DNA of 64,000 nt from Symsagittifera roscoffensis (Eukaryota; Xenacoelomorpha; Acoela; Convolutidae): the NCBI RefSeq assembly GCF_963678635.1, contig NC_087062.1:80633751-80697750 (forward strand), in the 5' to 3' direction. Positions 29,767 through 40,150 of the stretch are shown here, in pieces (positions within the stretch are counted from its first letter, which is position 1; every line of letters begins with the position of its first letter). The position numbers and the translations under genes are program-made. Below the pieces are notes generated by a model. That model was not told where the DNA came from. It saw only the letters and a list, made by a program, of their open reading frames with translations, and searched no databases.

Positions 29767-31050
29767 ATGAACTCATGGCTGGTCGGGCTGGCAATCCTCT
29801 TGCTACTTGGAGTATGGCTCTCATCGGCAGTGACGATCAACCATACCGCCGGAGCAGTGTTCATGGCGGAGACTCCCCTCATCATTGCGAGCGCAATGGA
29901 AACTTCTTGGGTTTCGGTACCATTCCCCGTGGTCCCTGCGATTAATCGGACACTCCTCGATATAGCCTTCCAGGAACATCAGTATATGTTGGCGGATCGC
30001 TGGAAAGAATGGGATGGCAAGATCTGCGGTGACAACATCACTACGGAAGCATTTGTGAATCTAACCTACCTGGCATTCAAAGGCATTGAGTACGAAATTA
30101 GTGAAATAGACGCCGTGCTCTACGAGATGAAGAACCGAGCTACGACCTTCGTCGACAAGCACGAAAGGAGCTCCACGAGAGCAAAAAGGTGGATCAAGCC
30201 AGCGCTGGGAGGAGTTGCGGCGGCCATGGTGTTAGCTCCGATACTCAAGGAAGGGTTTTGTCACTACTTCTCCTTCTTTGGTCTTTGTGACGGAGACTCG
30301 AACTTGGATGAGCTGGGCAAGGAAGCTTCGTTCTTGGATGGGGCTGTCCGGACCATCGTACTCGAGACTGAGGAGAGGTTGCATCTTTTGGGCCACTCTC
30401 TTAACAAGACGCAGACCCAGCTGAAAATGATATCGCACGACTCGAATGCAAACTTCGAACTGTTCAGGGGATTATTGAGGCATGTTCTAGGTGGGACTGA
30501 CGACCAACGAAAGGAGGAAAGTGCCTGTAAGATGTATAGGTGGAACTCCCTCTATGGACAAACATTGAAGTATTCCACAGTGATTGCGAACCACTCAGCG
30601 ACTTTTGACACCATCAGAGCCGAACTGATAGCGTTCAAAATGGCAGTACACAATTACGGGTATATCTTGGACGATGCGTTGAGTTCATTGACGCGAGGAT
30701 ATATTCCCGCTACTCTTGTTCCCCCGGAAGTACTGACGAGTATCTTAGATGGAATTCAGCTGGATAAGATGCAAGAGGCTATACCCAGGAACGAACTGAT
30801 GACGTACTATGGATTCGAGTTGGTGCAGTCGACGGTGATCACGGAAACGGGGATCAACGTTTTGATTAACATTCCTGTACACCACACGATGGGCCTGCAC
30901 GACGTCTATCGGACGACTCCTCTTCCCCAGCCGGCGAATGGGGGATCGACAGCGACTCAGTATAAGTTTGTAAATACACATTTGCTGGTGTCGGAGAGAC
31001 GGTACAACTTTAGTAGTGAATCATCTTGTCTAGCAAGTCATCTTGTCTAG
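29767..31050 (+). CDS. env: Env-like glycoprotein of element 1, N-terminal part
   Basis: 427 residues. A hydrophobic signal peptide (about 1-21) is followed by a short surface region with four N-glycosylation sequons (Asn 25, 60, 90, 98). A furin-type site RAKR (138-141) precedes a hydrophobic, Gly/Ala-rich segment (142-163) that could be a fusion peptide, then a Cys-containing loop and helical heptad-like stretches. This is the layout of a class I-type fusion glycoprotein that would act at the membrane. I cannot tie it to a named env family. The frame ends early because a 17 bp sequence (catcttgtctagcaagt) is present three times around 31022-31087, adding stops; the rest continues from 31075. 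Not functional as it stands. Confidence 0.78.
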   Translation: MNSWLVGLAILLLLGVWLSSAVTINHTAGAVFMAETPLIIASAMETSWVSVPFPVVPAINRTLLDIAFQEHQYMLADRWKEWDGKICGDNITTEAFVNLTYLAFKGIEYEISEIDAVLYEMKNRATTFVDKHERSSTRAKRWIKPALGGVAAAMVLAPILKEGFCHYFSFFGLCDGDSNLDELGKEASFLDGAVRTIVLETEERLHLLGHSLNKTQTQLKMISHDSNANFELFRGLLRHVLGGTDDQRKEESACKMYRWNSLYGQTLKYSTVIANHSATFDTIRAELIAFKMAVHNYGYILDDALSSLTRGYIPATLVPPEVLTSILDGIQLDKMQEAIPRNELMTYYGFELVQSTVITETGINVLINIPVHHTMGLHDVYRTTPLPQPANGGSTATQYKFVNTHLLVSERRYNFSSESSCLASHLV

Positions 31051-31074
31051 CAAGTCTAGCAGTAGTGAATCATC

Positions 31075-31827
31075 TTGTCTAGCAAGTCTCTTCTTCGACT
31101 TGCCTACAAATGCGTTGAAGTTGTGCCCTCAGGAGGTGATTGTTCTGCCAGAGTCCTCACGGCCGTGTACCTGGACGACTCAACTTATTTGGTAACTTCA
31201 CGGGACGATGATTATACGCTTTTCAACTACAGCAGAGGAGCTAAGGAGAGGGGTGAACCCATATCCGGTTGCAGAAGTTGCCTTCTACGACCTAGTTGCG
31301 ATGGTAGGATCGAAACGCCAGACGGTGCTTTGGTCCTAGTGCCAGACCCACGGACCTGCCAGTACGAGACTGGATTAACGGTGACGATCAGACAACACCC
31401 GTTGATCCGGACCTTGTTTGCGACTTTGGAGGAAGCTGAAAAGAGCCTCCCAGGAGTCATGATACCGGAGATCTTACGAGAGCAGGCGAGGAGTGAGATG
31501 GTCGAAGCACTCCGACTCAATCTGATCAAGTTGCCAGAGGGGTCGGTGGACGAAGAAGCCCTATCGGAGATTGCCAAGCCCTTTGCTGATGAAATTTCAC
31601 GCAAACACCCCCTTTTTCATTGGCAGATGATACGCAGTGGACCTGTGCAACTGGGACTGGTGATCTGGCTGTTGGTCGCAGTCTTTTTAATATTAGGCTG
31701 CGTGTACTGGCGTTGTTTTTCAAGGAGGGCGCGTTTACTGGGAATTAATGAATTTACGAGGCGCGGACTTCGAGGACTCCTACTGTTGTGCGCCACCAGG
31801 ACGACATCGAGGGGTGCCGCCACCTAG
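31075..31827 (+). CDS. env: Env-like glycoprotein of element 1, C-terminal part with membrane anchor
   Basis: 250 codons with no proper start. It holds a Cys-rich segment (GCRSCLLRPSC), then predicted helices, then a hydrophobic membrane span at about residues 193-212 (LGLVIWLLVAVFLILGCVYW), followed by an Arg-rich stop-transfer (RCFSRRAR) and a short tail. This is the stalk, anchor and cytoplasmic end expected of the 29767-31050 product. It is in the same frame as that part, but several stop codons introduced by the local 17 bp repeats separate them, and the repeat spacing (49 bp) is not a multiple of three, so at least one more small indel has occurred. Confidence 0.75.
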   Translation: MSSKSLLRLAYKCVEVVPSGGDCSARVLTAVYLDDSTYLVTSRDDDYTLFNYSRGAKERGEPISGCRSCLLRPSCDGRIETPDGALVLVPDPRTCQYETGLTVTIRQHPLIRTLFATLEEAEKSLPGVMIPEILREQARSEMVEALRLNLIKLPEGSVDEEALSEIAKPFADEISRKHPLFHWQMIRSGPVQLGLVIWLLVAVFLILGCVYWRCFSRRARLLGINEFTRRGLRGLLLLCATRTTSRGAAT

Positions 31828-32107
31828 ATACGATCCCAACTACGAGGGTGGATCACAGAGACCCAACAGTTATCCCCAGGGACCCTCCAGAGATGATTCG
31901 TTCTCTGGGCAGATAAACCTACCCCCCAGAGTACCCGCTAGCTCATCATTCGATGAAGTGAACCTTACCAGGACCACAGAGGGAAGTGGGGCGTCGAGCA
32001 CACCGCTGATGGGACGAGGCTTTAACTATATGCGAGGCAAGTGGAAGGGGGTTTCTGGACGTGGACCCCGGATCGGTACAAGCGCGCTGATGGACACCAG
32101 TCTGTGA
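31748..32107 (+). CDS. Small PPxY-containing frame overlapping the env end
   Basis: 119 codons from an AUG 80 bases before the env stop, in the +1 frame. It is Pro/Gly/Arg/Ser-rich and contains PPPRYDPNY, that is a PPxY motif, which in many retroviral proteins recruits WW-domain ubiquitin ligases for budding. It could be an alternative cytoplasmic tail of Env (by an ancestral frameshift) or a separate small protein. Absence of stops over 360 bases and a distinct composition support coding; homology is unknown. Confidence 0.5.
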   Translation: MNLRGADFEDSYCCAPPGRHRGVPPPRYDPNYEGGSQRPNSYPQGPSRDDSFSGQINLPPRVPASSSFDEVNLTRTTEGSGASSTPLMGRGFNYMRGKWKGVSGRGPRIGTSALMDTSL

Positions 32108-32747
32108 GGAGGGGAGGATGAGGCGACCAGGAGGGTGAGAGCCAGTCCGACCGGTTGTGAGTCTAAAACATTTTATATGTTCATGGACTCAATATAATGC
32201 TCATCGTATTCGGTGCTACTATACTAGGGTGTGACCCCACCTCATGGATATCATTACTTCGTTTCAAACATTCATATCTATCTAATTGGATGAGGTTGGA
32301 TCACACCGTGAGGAGTAACTTGATAGCAGTCATGTCCCCGAGTCAGCTCAGCTGACCCCTCATTCATGATATAACCATACGTGCTTTTATTTGACGGGGA
32401 CTGACTAGAGGTTTGCGATCACACGATACAATTTAGTAGGATGCGTAAAGACCTAATCAGGTTAATTTAGCGCAAGCTCAGGCTAATTCATAGCATACAA
32501 GACTTTCGAGGCCAGGCTTGCAGGTTAACCGACGAACATGACAGATTACAATCTTAAGTAGAAGCAACCGATTGATTGACGGGCCGTTGTGTCGCCTCGA
32601 TACGAACATCTGAACAGGTGAAAATAAGGGAAAAAGAGAACCACGAAGGCTGAAACCGTGCATTGTTACTATCAAAATTCAGTCGTTAAGATACCGACGA
32701 ATTTTAATAAATTCTCTAAATTACAAAAGAAAAAAAAAGTCGCCAAA
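32108..32747 (+). other. Non-coding interval between env and the acidic frame
   Basis: About 640 bases with no convincing frame. A CAG at about 32684 after a short T-containing tract could be a splice acceptor for the following frame. Nothing else recognised. Confidence 0.45.
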
Positions 32748-33341
32748 ATGACAATTGTGTGGAGATCCTTCATACTCCGAGCCTTCTTCACCATCCTAGA
32801 CTACCAGGAAGAAGATGAGTATATATCTCTTTCACTGAAGAGTGGTGCCTCCCTGCACCTATTGGCAGACACCGCCTCCTGGCATGAGTTCCGGTTTTTT
32901 CTGCGGGGGCAGGGTGCCCCACGGCCTTTCCGACACTACCCTAGAGTCGAAAAGACGGTGCCAGATGTGAGCACAGCTCTCTGGAAGTTCAATCCGGGGG
33001 AGCCCGATCTGGAGAGTTGCTCAACTGTGGGCCAATTTCATGTACATGAGTCCGCCCTGGACCCGGCAACTGACACTTGCTCGACCGAGGGTCAACCGCC
33101 TTCGGAGAAGTCTGGGCGGGAGAGATTTCTCAGTTGGGAGAGTGATGAGGACTCTGCAAGCACCCACTCAATTTCCCTCTCCGACATAGCAAGTGATAGG
33201 CCCAAAATTAGGGACCTCTTTGACGAAATCAGACATACCATTGGGGAGGAAGAATATCGGGCGCTCCAGGCCCAATGGGGAGAGGGGAATTGGTCAGACG
33301 AATATGACGAATCCTCAACCAATTCGGGGGCCGAAAGTTAG
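32748..33341 (+). CDS. Unrecognised acidic accessory protein of element 1
   Basis: 197 residues from AUG 32748, which has a favourable context (GCCAAAATGA); upstream in-frame sequence is A-rich and lacks an AUG. The N-terminal third is hydrophobic and basic (WRSFILRAFFTILDY, LLADTASWHEFRFFLRGQG). The middle has a twofold imperfect repeat around CSTVGQ and CSTEGQ. The C-terminal half is rich in Asp, Glu and Ser (LSWESDEDSAS, DEYDESS). No signal peptide and no membrane span. It lies between env and the PPT, the place where complex retroviruses keep regulatory genes. I recognise no family; the intact frame in an otherwise damaged element suggests it is real. Function unknown. Confidence 0.6.
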   Translation: MTIVWRSFILRAFFTILDYQEEDEYISLSLKSGASLHLLADTASWHEFRFFLRGQGAPRPFRHYPRVEKTVPDVSTALWKFNPGEPDLESCSTVGQFHVHESALDPATDTCSTEGQPPSEKSGRERFLSWESDEDSASTHSISLSDIASDRPKIRDLFDEIRHTIGEEEYRALQAQWGEGNWSDEYDESSTNSGAES

Positions 33342-33489
33342 GAGAGGACAGTTTATAAACTCTCGCTAATAACCAAGGAATTTATAAAGGAAGGAACTGA
33401 TTAAACTTATATCTTAAACTTAAACTTAACTATAGCTTACACCTAAATAAAGTATAGATTGTATATAGTCAGTAATTCAGTATTTAATA

Positions 33490-33513
33490 AAGGAAAAAGG
33501 GGGAGAGAAAAAC
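33490..33513 (+). other. Upstream purine run of element 1
   Basis: A 24-base all-purine run rich in A and G (AAAGG, AAAAAGGGGGAGAG) 40 bases before the 3' LTR, possibly a second polypurine tract. Confidence 0.5.
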
Positions 33514-33541
33514 CTAACATTATTCGGGAGAATAATAGACT

Positions 33542-33553
33542 AGAAGGGAAGAC
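33542..33553 (+). other. Polypurine tract of element 1
   Basis: AGAAGGGAAGAC directly precedes the TG of the 3' LTR, the position where plus-strand synthesis is primed. Confidence 0.65.
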
Positions 33554-34536
33554 TGTAGAATCGGTAATTCTAGCAAATTTTCGACTTACCGACCGTGTAT
33601 TTTATCTTAACATGATAGGGAAAATATTGGTAAATTTGGTTCAAAATCGGGTTATGGTTAGTTCATTGGGATCGTATGACTTTGTTGCTTGGGTCAAGAT
33701 TTGACACCGAAGTCAGTTGGTATTTAAGTAAGTAGCGAAGGGGGGATTTAACTGATAAGAATCATACGACTTCGGTTACGTACCCGATTTACGATGCCAA
33801 CCGCAGGGGGATGTATTTACGAAACGTGAACAAGTCGATAAAAACCCCGGACTTGGGACCCGTCAGCTTTGACAGGGGGAGTAGGTAAAAGGGAAAAACA
33901 TAGGGGCGGTTGTGCTTAAGGGGATGACAGCACCGATATGAAGTGGCGCGACCTTAACAAAAACGGAGCACAAATAGAGATAAGAAGGGGAGGTTAGAGA
34001 GCGGATTTTAAGTAGAACGAGTTAACGAGCGTAAGATTCAGTAGGTCCCAGTTGTGGTCGCTATCTGAACTCATCAGTTAAGTGTTTCACAGCGAGTGAA
34101 GTAAGAACGCAAGTCGAAGTGCCTTGTGGAATATTAGTTAGAGCAGAAGCTAGCACAAGACAGAGAGCTTAGTCGACACGTGTACTGACCGAGTACGCAG
34201 AGAAGAAATTGTTAAGCGTGTACAGATCGCAAACCATTCTGTTGTATATTATTAAATTATACGCTGGCCGAACTAGTAGGCCCTTTGTATTCATTCAGAC
34301 TTATATATATTGAATTCATTTGAGAGAAAGGAATTCGTTATACGCGACTTCAAGCGAGATATAGCGAGCAAGAGCATCACTGACGAAGGGGGAGCAATAG
34401 AATACAGTAGAGGACAACTCACCACTAAAATAACCCTTTCGGGATTGTCGTCAATACCGAGCCTTAGTGCCCCCTGCTTTAGCACGGTAAAAGGGATAGC
34501 TTCGCAAGACTGTGTGTGAAAATCCTAAAGACGACA
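33554..34536 (+). repeat. 3' LTR of element 1
   Basis: 983 bp, TGTAG...GACGACA, followed by the GATTT duplication. Differs from the 5' LTR by about 16 substitutions and one G-run indel (by eye). Confidence 0.93.
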
Positions 34537-35243
34537 GATTTATGGAAAATTGCTTATCGCATATTTTAAATATATGAAAATATGCTCATCGTAGTTTTTT
34601 TTACAGTTTTCTATAAGCATGGAAGAGCACGAAATTGTCAGACAAGAATTTTTGGTCAACCCGGGTTATTAGCAAACTTTCTTTAGATCGTATAAATGTC
34701 GATTCACAACACCCACTAAAAACATCACAAAATTGAAGAAAATTTGTAACCAATTGTTCACTATTTTTATGAACCTAGTCGGAACATTCTGTGCTACTTC
34801 AATAGCAACCGGCTTTTCTTGTTTAGTTTTCAGCTCGTTAGTAGCTCCAAGCTTTGAGTTCTAAGACTCATCCCTGCGATTTTGAGTAGTGAGTTGTATT
34901 ATTGCGATTTGTGAGTTGTTGTGATTTTTGGTTACAAGAAGGATTTGATCCTTTGAATTTTGAACTGAGTAATTTATTACCGTGTTGTGGTGTCTCGTAA
35001 AAAAACGACCGCTGTTAGTCGGATTTTAGACGACGTTGAACCCAAACTCTCGATTTGAGTCTCTGAGAAAAAATTTTTGCTTAAATTGTAACAGCTCAAT
35101 TTACAAGTTTTATATCTCAATTGTCGTCTTAATGTCACGTCGTCTTAATGTCTTGCTGTCTTTTTCATCTATCACCCAACGTTGTATCAGTGGGTGTGGA
35201 CATCTTTTTTAGGGAATGGCCACACTTACCACCTTTGACAACT

Positions 35244-38200
35244 GTTTTCCTGTTACAAATGTTAGAACACTACTAAATTCTAAATCAGGGTCGGATCTAG
35301 GATTTTCTCGAGGGGGGGGGGCGGATTTTCAAAAAAAAATCGAAAATTTGACGATCTTTTTTTTAGGTCGAACAAATTGATTTTTCGAGCTCTCCCAAAG
35401 CACTGTTTTGCCCCTATTTTGGCTATTTTTGCAAATTTCGAATATCATTGTTTTAATATCATTCAAAAGGTATTGTTGTCTTGAGCTTAACTTTGATAAG
35501 ATATTTCACCTGTAATCATTTTTAGTCAAGTTATGAGGGTTTAAACATTGCCAATTTGGCTAATTTGCGACAATCAACGCGCGATATATTTCGCGCTATT
35601 AACGCGTAATGGAACCTGATCTAAACTGCATATTATTATTGGTTATAAATTAGATATTTTATCCCTATAAAACATTGAAGACTAACCAATCATACTCCAT
35701 CATCTAACTAACAACCCATTTATTTGTAAAAGCTGAAACTACTTGTAGTTTCAGCACCAGAGCACTCTGAATTTAATTTACAGCTTAGTTGCCTTTTCTA
35801 CGAGACCAACTCGTAACAAACCAGTATACTCTAGATCTATTGAGACTAAGAGATATAATAGTAAGATTAAGATCGGTATTAGACTAAGAAGTTGGACGAA
35901 TCTCTCCGGTCGAAAATAAGATAGCAAGACGAGCAGACAGTGTACCTCATCTGAAATTATTCTATGAGTTAGACACTCCGTCACAACTCATCTGGTGCGA
36001 CCATAAGTCTGGAATAAGATCTTAAGCAATAGAAAAGTTTTGAACTAACAAAAAATAGATTAGATTTAGACAAAATCACAAAAACGTTACACGACAAAAA
36101 ATTAATTGAAATGTCTCTACGACTCAATAAATCAGAGCCATCATTTCGAACAAAACGAGAACTCCCCGGTATTGGAAAAAGACCTCGGACAAGAGACGAC
36201 ATACGACTACAACGGAACTTACCCATACGTTTCATGATCTACGGCAAAAACCAACACAAACATTTATATTTAGAGTTTTTTTAGCAATGAGTATAAATTT
36301 TCATTTGCAGACATAGTATAGTTGAAGAAAATTCTTCACCGATAATTACAGGCGCTAAACCTTTTATTGTACAATAACGATTGATAAAAAGATCTCTAAT
36401 TGTTTCTTTACAACTGCAGTAAATTGAAAAGATATCTAAAAAGAATGTTTATTGAAAAATAAAAATAAAAGTTAATTAGTAAATACGCAAACTATTAGTA
36501 ATACACAAATCATTTCTTCATCTCAGCTTCATCACCTAAACATAACAAACAAATCATAAACCACTAACATCATCAAAAACTAAACCTTTCTATCAATAAA
36601 ATCTTTTAATTGCTTTAAAAAGGCCTATTCTAATTTTTAACTTTACCTAAATTAAACCCTTTTAAACTCAACAGATCATCAAGGCTTTCCTTGGATCTCC
36701 ATTTCATTTTTATCCCAAAAAAACTTTATATCAATAATATATATCTTGATCATCAAGGCTTATCCTTGGATCAAATAGAACAATTTTGTTCTCCCCCACA
36801 CAATTAGCATAGTGTCTAACGACCTGAAACGTCGATTCACTATCCAACCCTTTCTACGACCCAGGACTAACAGAAATTTTTCAATATCACTAACCATTCT
36901 AATTAGGATAAACAGTGAAGAACTTCGGTTATTCATCCTTCACTTGATCCCCCCCTTACCTCAACCAGGATAATACTTAAACTTAGTAAGTTTCAAATAG
37001 TATCTAACGAACTACTTGTGTTCGAATTATACCTGAACCTTGTGGATCGATTTACTACTCCAACCATGACGCGACTAATTTTTCGACCGCGGCGCCTAAT
37101 TTTTCGACTGCCAAGACTAATTTTTTGACCATCGCGACTAACTTTGCGACCACCGCGATTAACTTTTTGACCACCGCGACTAGTTTTTCGACCGCCGCGA
37201 CTAATTTTTCGACCACCGCAATTATTTTTTTGACCATTGCGACCAAAATACGGTTTTTCCAGAGTTTGTCCGCGTCTTGAAACGCTGTCCAGAGGACGAG
37301 TTTTCGGTCGCGTAATTAACATTTCGGCTGCCGATAAAGTAAAAAAAATAGTCGCGGACCTCGACCCGGGAGCTCATGATCTTTCTGTAACAGTTATTGG
37401 CTGGTCTAGGACAACAAGCTGACAAAATTTTAAGCCAAAGTGACCTCAGGCCCAAATTTAAACAATTATCAGCACCACAAAACAGTATTATTTCATCTGT
37501 AAAATTTTTTTTTTTAAATATTAGGCAAGTTCAGTCCATAATGAGCGTTTTTCTTGCCAAAGCACCCCTTAGGAAAGGCATCCATACTTTACATCAGCCG
37601 GATTTTAAAATGAATAATTTATAAACATAAAAAGCGCCTCCAACAAGATTTTATATTTTATTTTTCCTACAGATCATTCAGAGGCTATTTTATAAAAACG
37701 CCAAAAACTGGTTGAGAAAGGTTATGAAATTGAGAAATTCTTCAGACCAGTCTTCAAATTAATCATATTTCATGGCTTTTTGAGAATATATTTGGCTTGA
37801 AATCCTTTGTTTTACGATTCGTCTTGAAGTCACGTTGGCTTGAAGTCACGTCGGCTTGATGTCCGGCGCCCGTTATTGGCTTTTGCATAAATTTAGAGCT
37901 TTCTAAATTGATGTTTCGAAAGCTCAATCATTGTTGAAGGTGTTTTTCATGTGTGTAATATGTGCATTTCAAAGTCCAGCTGGTGTAACTAACGAATGCC
38001 ATTTGTAAGAGGTACATTATTAAGGATAACGCTTTTTATGAGCCAAAACTGCCCCCGTTTTTGAAAATTTACCTTTTTCAGATTTCGGTGCTAAATCCTT
38101 TCGGATATTTTTGCTAGAACCATTCTACATTGCTCTAAATGGCAAAAAAATTTGCGAGCAGGCGCTTCAAATCGAACAAGCGTTTTAGTGGAGGTTCGGG

Positions 38201-40150
38201 TGCTAAGAAAATAAATTTGGTCGATTCAAAATAAAAAATGTAGGTCTGCACCTGCGAAAAATTTGAAAAAGATTCGATACCAACAGCTTATAGGCCACTT
38301 TCAAAAAAATTAAAATACTGCTGATGAGCTTAGCCATTAGGGTACTTCGTTGCTAATTTGGTCGTTTTTTTAAAAACTTTCTGATGATTAGTTCGAATGA
38401 AGTGAGTAGTTTTTTTTCTGCGATCAGGTCCGATATGGTCACAGAGTAGCTTCTCAAGTATAACGTTAAATTCGTGAGTGTTCCCATATTCCTTTAGTCG
38501 AAAAAAAAATGTTCAAAAAAATCAAAAAAATGCAAATCTGAGAGTTTCGAAAAAAAACTGGCAATTTTAAGCACTTGAATAACCCCCTATCAGCCATATT
38601 GCCCCTTTTCAAAGTCTCCTCAATTGACGTAAGTTATCTCATTCCTTTAAAAATCATAAAGCTACTGTTGTTCCGACTTTTGAAGAAAGTGACAGAATAT
38701 TTGTGCTCCAGGTGGCTTTTTGAATTTATAGGTAAAAAATTCCATGGGGAATTTTTTTATATCATTCAAAAGCTATTGGGTTCTTAAGCTCAAGTTTGAA
38801 AAGATTTTTCATCTGCTATCATTGTTTTATTTTTTGTTCGTTATTCATTTCTTGAAAAAAAAAATATGTGATCAAGACAATCCGGGCGGGTTGACCACCA
38901 TAAATGGAAAATGTTTATCATACAAAATCCAATATGGAAAATGTGAGTTAAAAAAATTTTACCTAGTAGCAAAAAAAAAGAAAAAAATAAGTAAATTTCA
39001 TGAAAACTTTTTTTCTGTCAATTTTTAGTCGGAATATCATGCTCATGCTAATTTTTATTTTTTGTCTATGACGTAGTCTAGGTTGAATTTTTCATAGAAA
39101 AGGAACGGAATTGACTACGAATTTTTATGTGAATACAAAGCAAAAACTTTCACTGCTTTTATTTTGTAGGATAAATCTCAGTTTGTCAAAAAATCAGGCC
39201 ACGATTTTTGATGAGTATAACGTAAGACTAAAGTTTTTGTTACCAAACACCAAATTTTAAGATTTTCATTTTTTTTGAATGAACGAAGATATATCATCTC
39301 ATACGATTAGTGCTCTATGTGAGTATCTATAAGATTTCTCCCCTCAACCAATTGGGTTTCTTGAGTATGAAAAAAACCTTGGTTACAATGTTTTCCGACA
39401 AAACACAAAGTCAATTAGCAAAACTCGAAAAATAAATAGGGTTTGATTTATGGAAAATTGCTTGTCGCATATTTTAAATATATGAAAATATGCTCATCGT
39501 AGTTTTTTACAGTTTTCTATAAGCATGGAATAGCACGAAATTGTCAGACAAGATCTTTTGGTCAACCCGGATTATTAGCAATTTTTCTATAGATCTTATA
39601 AATGTCGATTCACACCACCCACTAAAAACATCACTATTTTGAAGAAAATTTGTAACCAAATGCTCACTATTTTTATGAACCTAGTCGGAGCATTCTGTGC
39701 TACTTCATTAGCAACCGAATATTCTTGTTTAGTTTTCAGCTCGTTAGTAGCTCCAAGCTTTGAGTTCTAAGACTCATCCCTGCGATTTTGAGTAGTCAGT
39801 TGTGTGATTGCCATTCGTGAGTTGTTGAGATTTTTGGTAACCAGAAGTATTTGATCCTTTGACTTTTGAACTGAGTAAATTATTACCGTGTTGTGGTGTC
39901 TCTTAAAAAAAACGACAGCTGTTAGTCGGATTTTAAGACGACGCTAAACCCAAACTTTCAATTTGAGTCTCTGAGAAAAATAGTTTGCTTAAATTCGAAC
40001 AGCTCAATTTTCAAGTTTTATTTCTCAATTGTCGTCTTGATGTCAGGTCGTCTTAATGTCTTGCCGTCGTTTTCATCTATCACCCCACGTTTTATCAGGG
40101 GTGTGGACATCTTTTTTAGGGAATGGCCACACTTACCGCCTTTGACAACT
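35244..40150. repeat. Tandem unit U2, 4,907 bp
   Basis: Same order as U1, with the empty retrotransposon site 'ggtttgatttatgg' at about 39440. Contains a hAT-like terminus (35286), the GC palindrome (35579-35596), the retroelement-like module (35.64-36.45 kb), the 21 bp minisatellite (37.07-37.32 kb) and the long AT-rich spacer. Its frames (35778-35984, 35981-36235 and others) recur at +4,907 in U3 and contain no recognised domain. Confidence 0.85.

Larger units (their letters stand above)
22987..34536 (+). mobile_element. Element 1: env-bearing Ty3/Gypsy LTR retrotransposon, 11.55 kb
   Basis: Two LTRs (984 and 983 bp, TG...CA) flank PBS, gag, pol (protease, RT, RNase H, integrase), an env-like glycoprotein frame, two further small frames and a PPT. 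The gene order and GPY/F integrase module place it in Ty3/Gypsy, with a retrovirus-like (errantivirus-like) layout. By eye the LTRs differ at about 16 substitutions and one indel, so insertion is recent. Pol has three frameshifts and env one lesion, so this copy is probably not autonomous, although two pol lesions lie in C or G runs and could be base-calling errors. Confidence 0.93.
18951..35243. repeat. Tandem unit U1, split by element 1
   Basis: U1 starts at GTTTTCCTGT and would be about 4.74 kb without the retrotransposon. Order: a hAT-like terminus (from 18994), an interspersed-repeat core (19239-19256), a 660 bp retroelement-like module (19.32-19.98 kb), the 21 bp minisatellite (20.57-20.97 kb) and a spacer shared with P1. 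The retrotransposon sits at 22982-34541. Short frames such as 19427-19684 and 19743-19976 are shared by all U units but interrupted, and I cannot assign them to a family. Confidence 0.8.
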
